From the NCBI GenBank assembly GCA_024305405.1, contig JAKNDB010000068.1, positions 9,471,501-9,535,500 of the forward strand: a stretch of 64,000 nt of DNA, written 5' to 3'. This document shows positions 54,231-64,000 of the stretch, in pieces. The notes beneath the pieces are model-generated. The model was not told the origin of the DNA. It was given only the letters and a program-made list of their open reading frames with translations, and did no database searches. The DNA is from Dirofilaria immitis. Taxonomy: Eukaryota; Nematoda; Chromadorea; Rhabditida; Onchocercidae. Position 1 is the first letter of the stretch, and the number at the start of each line of letters is the position of its first letter. The translations under genes and the position numbers were made by a program.

Positions 54231-57200
54231 TCACTGTCTTTTGCTGCACTATTAATATCCAACAGATCTTAAAATTTTCTAACTTCTATTGATTTGACAA
54301 GGAATAAAAAGAAAAGAGCAAGCAAAATGTTTATGTATGGCCTTTTTAATCGCTCAGCAACAAACTTTAATTTTGTGTCGCGGTTTGGCAGATTGTGAAA
54401 GATTTGGTAATAATTTTAATGTTGTCATCCGGTATACCACCATACCACCATATTTATTGGTAATTACAGATCTTTTCGATATCTTTCTCTATCAACTACT
54501 TATTTTTATTCCACATCAGAGCCATTTATTTCTCAATAATCTATAACAATTCGTTACAAGTCATCAATTCATTTCAATTCCCAGAAGATCATTGGCAATT
54601 ATGATTACTTTTTGCCAATAAACCTTAGCTATTAAGGATACAATCAATTAGGTTAATAGGATTGAATATGGTATTATAAAAGAGTAAATTTAGACAGAAG
54701 ATAGAATTGTTACTCACTCATAAAAAAATGGGGAAATTTTTTAAGGTAATTTATGTTTTCGAAAGAAAGAAGACAGCAGCAGCTGCCTTAATATTGTAAT
54801 TTAGAAGATCGCTTAGAGGTAATACTATATCAGTGGATAAAAAATAAATTTTCATAAAAAAAAAAAAGAGACAATAAAATTTTATGAATATTTAGAAAAA
54901 TTTCTATTAGCTTTGAAAAAGTTTGCATTTTAGCAGAAGAAATAAAGAAATATGTTTGATTAGGTTTGCTGCTCATTATAAAATATTGTGTTTCAAACAA
55001 TAAGGCATAATTAGTAAGTGATATATAATTCGAGAGTAATAATAATACACTAACATTCTCTATTTACTCCTATCAACTTATCAAGTAAAACGAGTCCCAA
55101 ATGTTTTTGTTCGCAGAAAATGCTGGCAGTTATCCTTTTCCATCTATTTTTCACATATTTTTTAGATTTTTTTTCCAAAATTTAGTTCGTTCCCAAAAAA
55201 TTCCTTTTTAGTCATTGATTACACTGTTCTGTTCTTCAAGACTACGTATACTTCACCATGTTAATTCCATTCTTCATTTTATCATTTATTTTGACAGTAG
55301 AAGCTGGTCATCTGAGATTTTACTCTCCGATGAAATCAATGGATTTATCAACTTCGCGGCACAGCTAAGTCTCTCATCAGTTGTCGACCTAATTTTCGCA
55401 GAGTTAGTTTTAAATTTATTTTGTGGACTATTTGAAAAGAAAATACAGCCGAGTGAAATTTTCTCAATATTCTTTGATTTGAAATTGAAAGAGTAAGAAA
55501 TTCAGAAAAAATAACTCATAAAAAAATGATGGAAAAATCCTTTACAGATAAAGTAAGAGAATACGATTTACAAATAGATAAAGTTTATTTAAACAAAAAA
55601 AAATAAAAGCAAACTAATTTAAAAATGTATTTGAAATTCATTGAGTTAACGACACATAATTGTATAATCTTATGAAACTTAATTTTATCGAGTCAAAAAT
55701 CGCCTTTTAAAATTTTGAGAATTTATATTTAATATCAAAAACCTCCAGAATCAATTCGAGATTCATGGTTTTTATTTGTTTATGATGCAATCAAAGAATG
55801 GCGTTATTCTTTTGTACATCTTACAACATTTTAGAAAACGCAAAAGTGTTATTCAGTGTGATCGAAGTCATTGAGAAGGTTTCACTTCTAACAAGCTTAG
55901 AATTAATGTAAAAAGTTCCCACATAAATTATGAGTTTTCAAATTTTTATGGGAAATTATTGGTTTGGTCTGATCTATCGCTTTGCAGCATAATCGTTTCA
56001 TGCAATGCCTTAAAGTCGTTACTGAAATAGAAATAGCTATATGCGGATATCCTTTCATATGTTGTGATGCTTATTAAAAATTGCAGAGCAATTTCAATTC
56101 ATCTGCAGTCATTTTATTTATATTTACCCAGCACTTGCTCGCAGGATAATTACAAATAGGCGCTGTTTAAAAAATTTTCTTAAACTTCTCAGAAACGATT
56201 TTTAATCAGCCAAAGTTCTAAGTTAAAAAGTGAAATATGAAATTTTGTTCATTCAATTGTTCTATTGCTAGCGAATTAGTATTTCATCTTACCCACTTAT
56301 AGTAAACATAATTTTTGGTTCTCGAATAACTTCGTTATATTTCACTTATTTATTGATTGATTGCTATTTGCTGAGATGTATCAATAAATGGAAGTAAAAT
56401 ATCATTTAATATAAGTATAGTATGATGAGGAGATAGGAAGTAGGAGAAATGAAAACAAAAAAATCTAATGAATATTAATGATTAAAGTAGTCAGTTACAG
56501 CTTATATGGCATTGGGAAGTAAGAATAGGAAATAGTCCTACAAATTTGACTGATCTTAAAATAGATTCCTGCACCAGGTCAAGATCTAAAAGTTCCTAGT
56601 TTTTTAATCACTTATCATGACTACATTAGTAAGTGCTGTTTATACTGGTGGTATGTATCAGCACTTGTCACTGTTTGCGAAGAATGAAATCAAAATAATT
56701 CTTACGTCTTTGTGGTTAATTAATGAAAAATTTTCTCTCTTTCTTGCTTTCTTCTCAATCTTTCACTTTCGTATTCTTGAAAATTTATATTGCATTAGCA
56801 GAAGAAGCTGTGTTTTTATTTTTGCATATTGATACGCATAACATCACTCTTGAAATAAAAATTCGAATTTAAATACATATTTTGATGGATCGTTAATTTT
56901 TTTACAGACATTTCTAACATTCTCAGACATTTGAAGTTTTCGAACAATAATATATCGATCAAAGGAGTAGAAAAAGATGATTACATGCATATTTGGGTTA
57001 CGCGTCATTATAATCAGTCATATGGATAATTATAGGGCATTCTTTGATTATAATCCAAGTAGGTCTATTTAATGATATTAATAGAGAAATATAAAGTTGT
57101 TCAAGTTGTGGTACATTTCAGTCAAGAAGAATGAAGAATGAGCGTTAAATATTTTTCAAAAACTATCAAATTGGATCGATTGTAATATCAAACATGTTGC

Positions 57201-58930
57201 AAACATACATGAGTAATGATACTGTTTAAGCAGGTAATTTGAAAAATTTATTCAAGACGTTAAATTTAGATGATAAAACAGGTCCGAATCTTCAGATAAC
57301 ATATATTTCAGAGTACTTTAATAAGTTATAGGCTTCTGAAAAGTTTACGCTAAATAGGAAATATTTTTAAACCTTCCAGTTAAATTTATGGGATTATTAT
57401 TATAATTTGATATCTTTATCTCACGAAAAAATAAAATCTTTACCACAGGAAAAAGATGAAAAATAAAATCTTTACCAGACAGTAAGTATATTTGCGTCTG
57501 CAAATATTGCATGAGAAAGATTATTAATTGAATCACCGTACATAATTCATTGAATTTTTAAAAGATTAAAAATACTGAAGATTTGAAGCAGCATTTTAAC
57601 TAAGCATTTTTGGTATTTCATCACCATGTGAATGAATCCGGCATCAGATGTATTCATCTATCATCTACTACTGATGACATTCTCGTCTTCCAGACATTTC
57701 ATCGTTTACATATGGTTATATTGATGCAACTAGAACCTATTTTAAGGTTATTTGGAAAAGTTGAATGAATACAGAAATATACTGATGAATAACTTCATTC
57801 ATCAAATACTGACGAACTATATAGTCTTGATGTGATATATTTTACTGAGTGGCACATTGACTATAATGAAAATATCAAAAAGGTTCCGACGCATTTACTC
57901 GAACCATTTCTTAAAATTAGAGTTTATTCGCAATCCCAAAACCAAATTAATTTTAAATGTTTTTAATAATTAATTTTCTCAGAAATACACTCGGCCTTAT
58001 TAGCCTATTTCAACTTTATCAGGCTTTACAGGTTTGCTATTTATCAGGTCATTAAAGTTATTTTACAAATTATTCTATCATAAAAATGAATCGTCAGACA
58101 CCATCTCCGTTATATGTATTAAGCAATGAGATGAGATTAAAGATGTATTTATTGTTAATATATTTTCGTCAGTGCCCTTTCCCAGAGATTATTTCCCATT
58201 CTTGACCTCATATAGTACTATAATAGATTGAAATTTTCAACACTTCCATGAGACTATGTAGAAGTGATAAACATAAAAGAGAGTTTACTCAATAAGGATT
58301 ATATAATACAACTGCAGCATCGAACGCATAGAAAGGATGTGAGAAGTCGTCACCTGTTCCAGACACTTCAGGGATGACACTGAAGTCATATCATTTACAG
58401 TATGGTGCATTACATCATATTACGTAGGCAATGGCTCATTGTATGTTAGATTCTTGAGTTTTTAAATTCTCGTATATCTAACTCGAAAACCTGTCATGTG
58501 TTCTTTATTGTCGCAGTCAAGTATATATTGACATTTTATCTTGCCGTAAAAAATTAGTCATTGGTCACTGCTTTCTCATATCATCTGAACTCACTCACTG
58601 ATTAACCAAATTATTCTTGCCAACCATTACCAAATAACTAAAGTAGAGAGCGACTAATACAAAATTCTTGGAAACTTTTTATAAATTGTTCGGAAAATGG
58701 AGACTACAAAGCGATGTATATCTGCATTGGTCGTAAACGGTTGGAAATTGGGAAAAAGTCTCGTTCAACTCTATTTTTGAAAATAACTTCAAGGTTTTTA
58801 TTTCAAAGCTATTATATTTTCTTTTGAAGATTCAAAATAACTCCTTGTTTATCGTTTAAGCATGTTTTGTATAATGAATATCTCAACAGATGTTTTTATA
58901 TTTTTGTTTACAATTTCATGTATTTTACAG
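54231..58930. other. No gene recognised
   Basis: About 4.7 kb of AT-rich DNA between the PTR 5' end and the MED11 side. Short ORFs show no family motifs or convincing exon chains. The PTR start codon may lie at its left end, and upstream exons of the plus-strand terminal exon at 58931 could be hidden here. Confidence 0.45.
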
Positions 58931-59115
58931 GTTTAACTGTTCCACTAATTAATAGTAGGCGACTTACATATGGAAAGAAAAGGATTCCTGATTGTTTTCG
59001 ACAGAATACAAACAATACTCATTTTGCAATAGAACAAGTAGCTATTTCATTCCGACTACCCAGTTATAAATATCGACAGTGCCGTAGGAAAAAGAAAACG
59101 AAAAAGTTGAAATAA
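58931..59115 (+). CDS. Possible terminal exon of an unidentified gene
   Basis: A strong acceptor (TATTTTACAG) at 58930 opens a frame containing GLTVPLINSRRLTYGKKRIP and ending in a basic tail (RRKKKTKKLK) at a stop. About 60 residues, no known domain; the tail could be a nuclear localisation signal. It converges on MED11, 273 bp away. No upstream exon was found, so it may be chance. Confidence 0.25.
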
Positions 59116-59388
59116 TCAAAATAGGATCTGAAAATAAAACTCAAATTGGTTTAAATTTCAACTTGTTGAAAATGCACAAATTCCTTCCTCGTGTTTAAGG
59201 AAATATGCTATTTCAATAGAAATGATCTTTTTATTTTTCATCTCTTCCAACAAAAAGTAACACGTTCTTCCATTTGTTTCAGTTTTTAAATCCATATATA
59301 CACAAGAGAATATCCGAATAATTAGAAATTTCTGCAGAAGTAAATCACGATATGCATGAAGAAGGATGAATCTCTTCCTATTTTGCTG

Positions 59389-60300
59389 TCATCTTGTCGT
59401 TGATATATCTGTTATAACAGGAAGGTAAATTTGCTTTATGGCTGATAATCGATCTTTTAAAGAAACTAATGTTTGTTCCGCAAGTGATATATTCTGCTGA
59501 ATTGCAAAAGTTGAACCCTGATGAGCAGTACCAACACAAACATGACTTAAATACTGCATCTGAGCATTCAAATCACTTTCGATTGAATTAAGGCATTTCT
59601 TAAATGCTGACGACGCTTCTTCCATCTTAGATTTGCTGATCTAAAATGAAATTGAAATATATTAAATCTATTCACAGTACAAAAAACATTACATCATGCA
59701 TGAATTTGTGAGAAATACATTTTAACTTCCCCACGTACATATTTCTGATTTTTTCAGTTCTCAAAATATATTAGATCGTAACTATAGTGTATTGAAGTGC
59801 AATATGAGACCAAACATGTTAAAGCGATAATCGATACTACCAATATCATTTTAAAAAATCATTTAGAAAGATGCTTTTTCCTCTACTTTCTATGATAAAA
59901 TTAACAACACTTCATTAATTTCAATAACAGGAAAATATAGGAAGAGTAACATTACATCATACAAGGACAACTAACATGCAACCAATATTTTTCAAATCCA
60001 AAACATGCTATATTAAATATATCAATCTCATTATATAATAAGCATTCAATCATGAAACATTCTTGAAGAAATATAATGGCTATCTGTTCTAAAAAAATTA
60101 GGTATGATTTCATATTTTATTGGTATAAGACACGAAATTTCTTTAAAAACATAGGATAAATATACGAAACTTGCCTGTTTCTCCTTACTTAATTCGTTGA
60201 CACATGTTTGCGCATGTTTGATCAATTCAGCTATTTTCTGTTCAACATCACCGATAGCTTTCAGTCGGCATGCCAGCTCTGAACCCGATGAATTGGTCAT
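59389..60300 (-). CDS. mdt-11: Mediator complex subunit 11 (MED11)
   Basis: Two exons, 60300-60175 and 59640-59389, encode 125 residues, close to the 117 of human MED11. Exon 1 starts MTNSSGSELACRLKAIGDVE and reaches NELSKEKQ; exon 2 has LNAQMQYLSHVCVGTAHQGS then LAEQTLVSLKDRL. The order (L-x-x-I-x-D-V/I-E, ELSKEK, a YL-x-x-V-x-x-G-x-x-H-x-GS core and a helical end) is that of MED11. Family knowledge: MED11 pairs with MED22 in the head module of Mediator and helps RNA polymerase II/TFIIH pre-initiation complex assembly. ATG 60300 is chosen because upstream in-frame codons lack another ATG. The intron has a GC donor with otherwise perfect consensus (CAG/GCAAGT). No frame break. Confidence 0.9.
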
Positions 60301-60389
60301 ATTTGATATATCAAATATCAATCACTACTAAAAGTCAACATCAAATAATTTGAAAAATTTCAGATGGCAATAAATCATAGATGTGCATT

Positions 60390-60476
60390 GAAGGTGTAGT
60401 TGACGAAAGTATCTACAGACTATAGTTCTCAATTCACACTCGTTTGTACATATTTTTTTGTGACAATCAAATAGTT
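60390..60476 (+). repeat. Duplicated segment A, copy 1
   Basis: About 87 bp starting GAAGGTGTAGTTGACGAAAG, repeated at 60767-60853 with a handful of differences (one T indel and a few substitutions). It flanks the mS26-derived fragment on the left and overlaps the MED11 upstream region. Confidence 0.85.
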
Positions 60477-60507
60477 AACTAGCTGAACCAATACTGAATC
60501 ACCATTA

Positions 60508-60769
60508 AAAGAATTATTATGGCGTCGACATGTTTACAACAATGCTATAGTATCATTACATAAATTGTTTAAAGAAGAATCTGCTAGAAACAAATATGAT
60601 GGTATAAATTTTTAGATATTTCGTTGGATGTGATATTTTCCTCTAGTTTCATCTTTCATCTTATTAGGTAAAAAGTTTCTTCCAGAGTTCAGCTATTTTT
60701 GATTAGAAATTTGTAACGGATGTATTTTAAGATATGATGGCTAAAGAAGCAAGTGAAGAGAATGAAGAA
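60508..60769 (+). pseudogene. Partial duplicate of the mS26 gene
   Basis: 262 bp nearly identical to 62048-62310: I count two substitutions and one A-run length difference. It contains the end of mS26 exon 2 (ELLWRRHVYNNAIVSL...), the whole following intron and the start of exon 3, then breaks off inside the exon at GAATGAAGAA. It has no start, no rest of the gene and lies upstream of the real gene, so it is a non-functional copy made recently. Confidence 0.85.
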
Positions 60770-60853
60770 GGTGTAGCTGACGAAAGTATCTACAGACTAT
60801 AGTTCTCAATTCACACTCGTTGTACATATTTTTTTGTGACAGTCAAGTAGTAT
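60767..60853 (+). repeat. Duplicated segment A, copy 2
   Basis: Second copy of the 60390-60476 segment. It overlaps the end of the mS26-derived fragment by 3 bases (GAA), a microhomology-like junction. Confidence 0.85.
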
Positions 60854-61663
60854 CTTTTAAAAGAAAAAAAGTGCTTTCGATATGTTATTCTCACACAGTT
60901 GAGTGGAATTTACAAAAAGGTCTGTTATAAATATCCTGCTTACAGACATCTGATGCTGTCTATGACTACCGAAGACTTAATTTTTCGTATTTAACTGTCG
61001 AAAAATTTAAGAGAACATGTCCTTGAAAATACTATGAATACAGTAATCACGCTATGTATCAAATCTCCGTTCTAGTTCTAATCAGCCGACTAGCCTGTTA
61101 GGGAGGAACCCTTCCTAGTGACCATCTCCTATAGGTTCAGAGACAATTTGCGAACTGATGAGGACCATCACAAGTTTATTACTAATCGTTCATTACGGTT
61201 TATTTGGCCCGTGACTTAGAAGCGTTGAATATTCGCTGATTTAAGATATCAGGAGATTGTCTGATTGAAGGAAGGGATTCGAATGATAATTTGCACGGGA
61301 CTTATGTTTGTGGCTCATTCCCGCTTTATTGCTCCAGATATTCTTCTAATCCAAGAAATCTTATCATTATTTGATTTTACTTTTCTCCAGTCTTTAAAAT
61401 TTTATTTCAGAAGAAGACATCGGAATGCGCTGGATTGAGATCTGAAGGATACTATATTGAGTGTTAAGTTAAATCCTATTGTGATTAATCTTTGAATACT
61501 CAATGGCACGTTTGATTTTACTCCTACCTTTACAACGCAGCTCGGAATGGTGAATTTTGATCTTAATTTCTTTGGGGATTAATTTAATTTAAATCATTTC
61601 ATCATTTTATATTGTAGATAGTCCGTCACATGCTTTCATAACATTTTTTTCAATTTTAAAATT
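60854..61663. other. MED11 / mS26 divergent upstream interval
   Basis: About 0.8 kb of non-coding DNA with a relatively GC-rich patch (61060-61330) containing an inverted AGGAA-CC-TTCCT motif near 61105. The patch could hold regulatory sequence for mS26; nothing specific is recognised. Confidence 0.4.
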
Positions 61664-63045
61664 ATGCGAAGTTTCAGTATTTCTGGACCAATGGTTCTGC
61701 TTAAATCTCAACCATTAAAAGGAATAAATTTTCGAAACTGTCGACTAATAAGTAGGAAAATTCCGCCACCTGGGAAACCACCGATTTGTCCTCCTGCCAA
61801 AAGAGTATTATTTTTATTATCATTTTTTTATATAAAGCAAGATTCTGTCGTGGTTTATATATCCTTAGTTTCGATGTAATTCATTATCGTCACTGGTTAT
61901 TTTAAATTGGAAAATCCGTTAAGTTATTGCCAAAGTGTACGCTTAATTAATGGTGATTCAGTATTGGTTCATGCTAGTTAAGCGGATATATATTTGGAGA
62001 TATTATATCATGTTGTGCATCATCGTTGGTTGAAACCTGATGTTGTGAAAGAATTATTATGGCGTCGACATGTTTACAACAATGCTATAGTATCATTACG
62101 TAAATTGTTTAAAGAAGAATCTGCTAGAAACAAATATGATGGTATAAATTTTTAGATATTTCGTTGGATGTGATATTTTCCTCTAGTTTCATCTTTCATC
62201 TTATTAGGTAAAAAAGTTTCTTCCAGAGTTCAGCTATTTTTGATTAGAAATTTGTAACGGATGTATTTTAAGATATGATAGCTAAAGAAGCAAGTGAAGA
62301 GAATGAAGAATTCGAGCATTTATTAAAAATAAATGAAGAGAGAAATCGAAAAGCGGCAGAGTTTGTTTCTGTATTCTATATTTTGATAGATTCTGTTATT
62401 TTTTATTTATATTACTTACAACCATGGATTGCTTTCAAAATTTGTTAGATTCCTCCAACTGGTAAAAGTTCTGAAATATGAATTTAGAAGAAGAAATGAG
62501 CGTGAGAAAGAAGAACTGAAAAAATGGAGTCCGAATATCTGAGAAGTATTGAAAAAGAGTTGGAAAAAGAAAAACAAATATGAAGCAAAAGATGGGAGAA
62601 GTGCTTCAGATGGTAAATTTTTTCTTGGTTTTAGCAGTTCGTTCGTTCATACAGTTATTTAATTTTTTAAATTAATTTCTTCTCTTCATGCATAGGCACG
62701 TTCTCTTTCTCAATTCAATTTTATTGCGTAGTTGAAATCTTTCAGGTTGAACGGAGTAAACATTTTGTAACTGACGAAACTTTGGATGAGAAACTGGAAG
62801 AAGCTTTGGATAACCCGATTGTTTATGATTATGCAATAGACTTGCAAGGTAATAGATATTATGTCCCAATACCGGAAAAATATATCAAAGGTACACCTCC
62901 TCGCCAAAAGGGGCGAATGTACGACATTACTTTGGGTACAGAACATTACAGTAATCTGGTGCCGTTCTCCGCTAATTCGAATACCAGCGCTCAAAAGAGG
63001 ATCTTAAGCAAAACCAACGGCAAACATAGAAAGTTGTCTATTTAA
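61664..63045 (+). CDS. mrps-26: Mitochondrial small-subunit ribosomal protein mS26
   Basis: Exons: 61664 to about 61800 (MRSFSISGPMVLLKS..., then a basic/proline-rich stretch fitting a mitochondrial leader), about 61985-62141 (YLEILYHVVHHRWLKPDVVK), 62273-62360 (EFEHLLKINEERNRKAAE), 62488-62612 (charged coiled coil NEREKEELKK ... KQKMGEVLQM) and 62746-63045 (KHFVTDETLDEKLEEALDNP, YDYAIDLQGNRYY). The last block aligns with the conserved NFITRENLEARVEAALD region of animal MRPS26. The protein is a metazoan-specific part of the mitoribosomal 28S subunit. Exon 4 needs two single-base additions (A runs 62519-62524 and 62576-62578). The start of exon 2 is uncertain because a TAA precedes it in frame. 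Confidence 0.82.
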
Positions 63046-64000
63046 TTATATTGTTGAGATGAAAATCCTTACAGTTTGCGTGTTAATTAAAAATCTAAAA
63101 CTCGATGTGGACAAGTTTTTCGTTGTTTCATAGTCGCAGGCTAACTTTATTGGATAGGATTTTCAAGTGATTTAGACAATAGCACAGTTTGAAAATTGAA
63201 ACTAATTGTTGATATCATATAAAAATGCATTATTATGAAACTGAGGCTATTCATCAGGATAAATACACTTCTAATCTATAAAATGCAATCCTTATTACAA
63301 TTGTTTAAGGCCCTGTTAATTCCCTGTAAACACTTTCGTCGTTTGCGTTGCAGCGTGTTGTTTATTTCCAAATAATCTACTTGCTTCATTTCTTTTTATT
63401 TTTATGCATTTTCGATTATAAAATATTTTTGATAATAGTTTTTGGTTTTTGGTAATTCGATTATGTGAATGTTTAAAACTCGCATATTTCATGTATTGTT
63501 TTATCCATTATGTGTCTCCTTGCAATTGTTATCATGAAGTAAATAAATGATCAGAAGTTTCGATTCAGTTTCAAACTTCCGTTTGTTACATCATTTATAT
63601 CTTTATAAAATAAAGATTCATGATGGTGTGGAATTGATGTTAAAGCATAAAACTTTCGGTTTTGCTTTTTGAAATATGCTTAGACTGTGGGCAGTACTTA
63701 CTATTCTTCTGTCGAATGTGTTTTGATGTAACATGAATGTGGCGTATGTCATTTACTTCTTAATGTGCTGCAGTTGATATTCGTAGAAACAGTGAGTTTT
63801 TTCGTTATCTGAAACATAAGTTAATATTAAAGTATTGTTTATAGTACACGCAAATATAAATTAGGTGATTGCCGTATATTTTAATCTTTGTTAAATATTT
63901 ATCTAAGATTTTTTTATATTAATGGATCATTGTACAGACAAGTTAAGTGCTGTTATAAAAATCTGTAGTTCCGAAATGTATACGGTGTCTGCATTTGGTT
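63046..64000. other. No gene recognised
   Basis: AT-rich sequence downstream of mS26 to the window end; no coding signal seen on either strand. Confidence 0.5.

Noticed and set aside
55215..55496. 93-codon plus-strand ORF with hydrophobic stretches
   Set aside because: No family motif, no supporting splice chain, composition typical of random AT-rich frames.
61150..61250. Possible C/D box snoRNA (CTGATGA near the left end, CTGA near the right end)
   Set aside because: The C box lacks the required purine, no terminal stem was found, and such motifs are common by chance.

Overview
The window reads as nuclear DNA of a nematode: it is about 70% AT, its genes are split into many short exons with nematode-type acceptors (TTTCAG, TTTTAG), and long introns and spacers are full of microsatellites. 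The proteins resemble nematode BLI-3/DUOX, teneurin TEN-1 and patched-related (PTR) proteins most closely. A spirurid or filarial species is my guess from gene style and composition, not something I could test. There are no bacterial genes, operons, CRISPR arrays or recognisable tRNA/rRNA genes.

Layout. (1) About 0.25-6.3 kb, minus strand: nine exons of the N-terminal peroxidase-like half of a dual oxidase; the 3' part lies off the left edge. (2) About 6.3-21 kb: gene-poor DNA with simple repeats and one unidentified coding-like remnant near 12.5-12.8 kb. (3) 21.1-49.4 kb, plus strand: a nearly complete teneurin (ten-1), from acidic intracellular exons through the transmembrane exon, eight EGF repeats, NHL propeller and YD shell to the C-terminal stop. 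One intron holds a (TTA)n tract of about 630 bp. (4) 50.2-54.2 kb, minus strand: a patched-related sterol-sensing-domain gene, possibly degenerate. (5) 59.4-60.3 kb, minus strand: a two-exon Mediator subunit 11. (6) 61.7-63.0 kb, plus strand: mitochondrial ribosomal protein mS26, divergent from MED11. A 262-bp copy of part of mS26, flanked by a second short duplicated segment, lies in the interval between the two.

Two patterns cut across genes. First, at least ten positions in otherwise conserved exons need a single-base correction, nearly all in homopolymer runs and mostly apparent deletions. I read these as uncorrected sequencing or assembly errors rather than real gene decay. Second, three introns (in MED11, the dual oxidase and ten-1) appear to use GC instead of GT donors, each supported by conserved reading frame on both sides.

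The genes do not form a pathway. DUOX acts in cuticle cross-linking, TEN-1 in cell adhesion and neuronal and gonadal morphogenesis, PTR proteins in membrane and cuticle traffic, MED11 in transcription and mS26 in mitochondrial translation. Exon boundaries come from hand translation and splice consensus, so a few are approximate. I found no convincing previously undescribed system.
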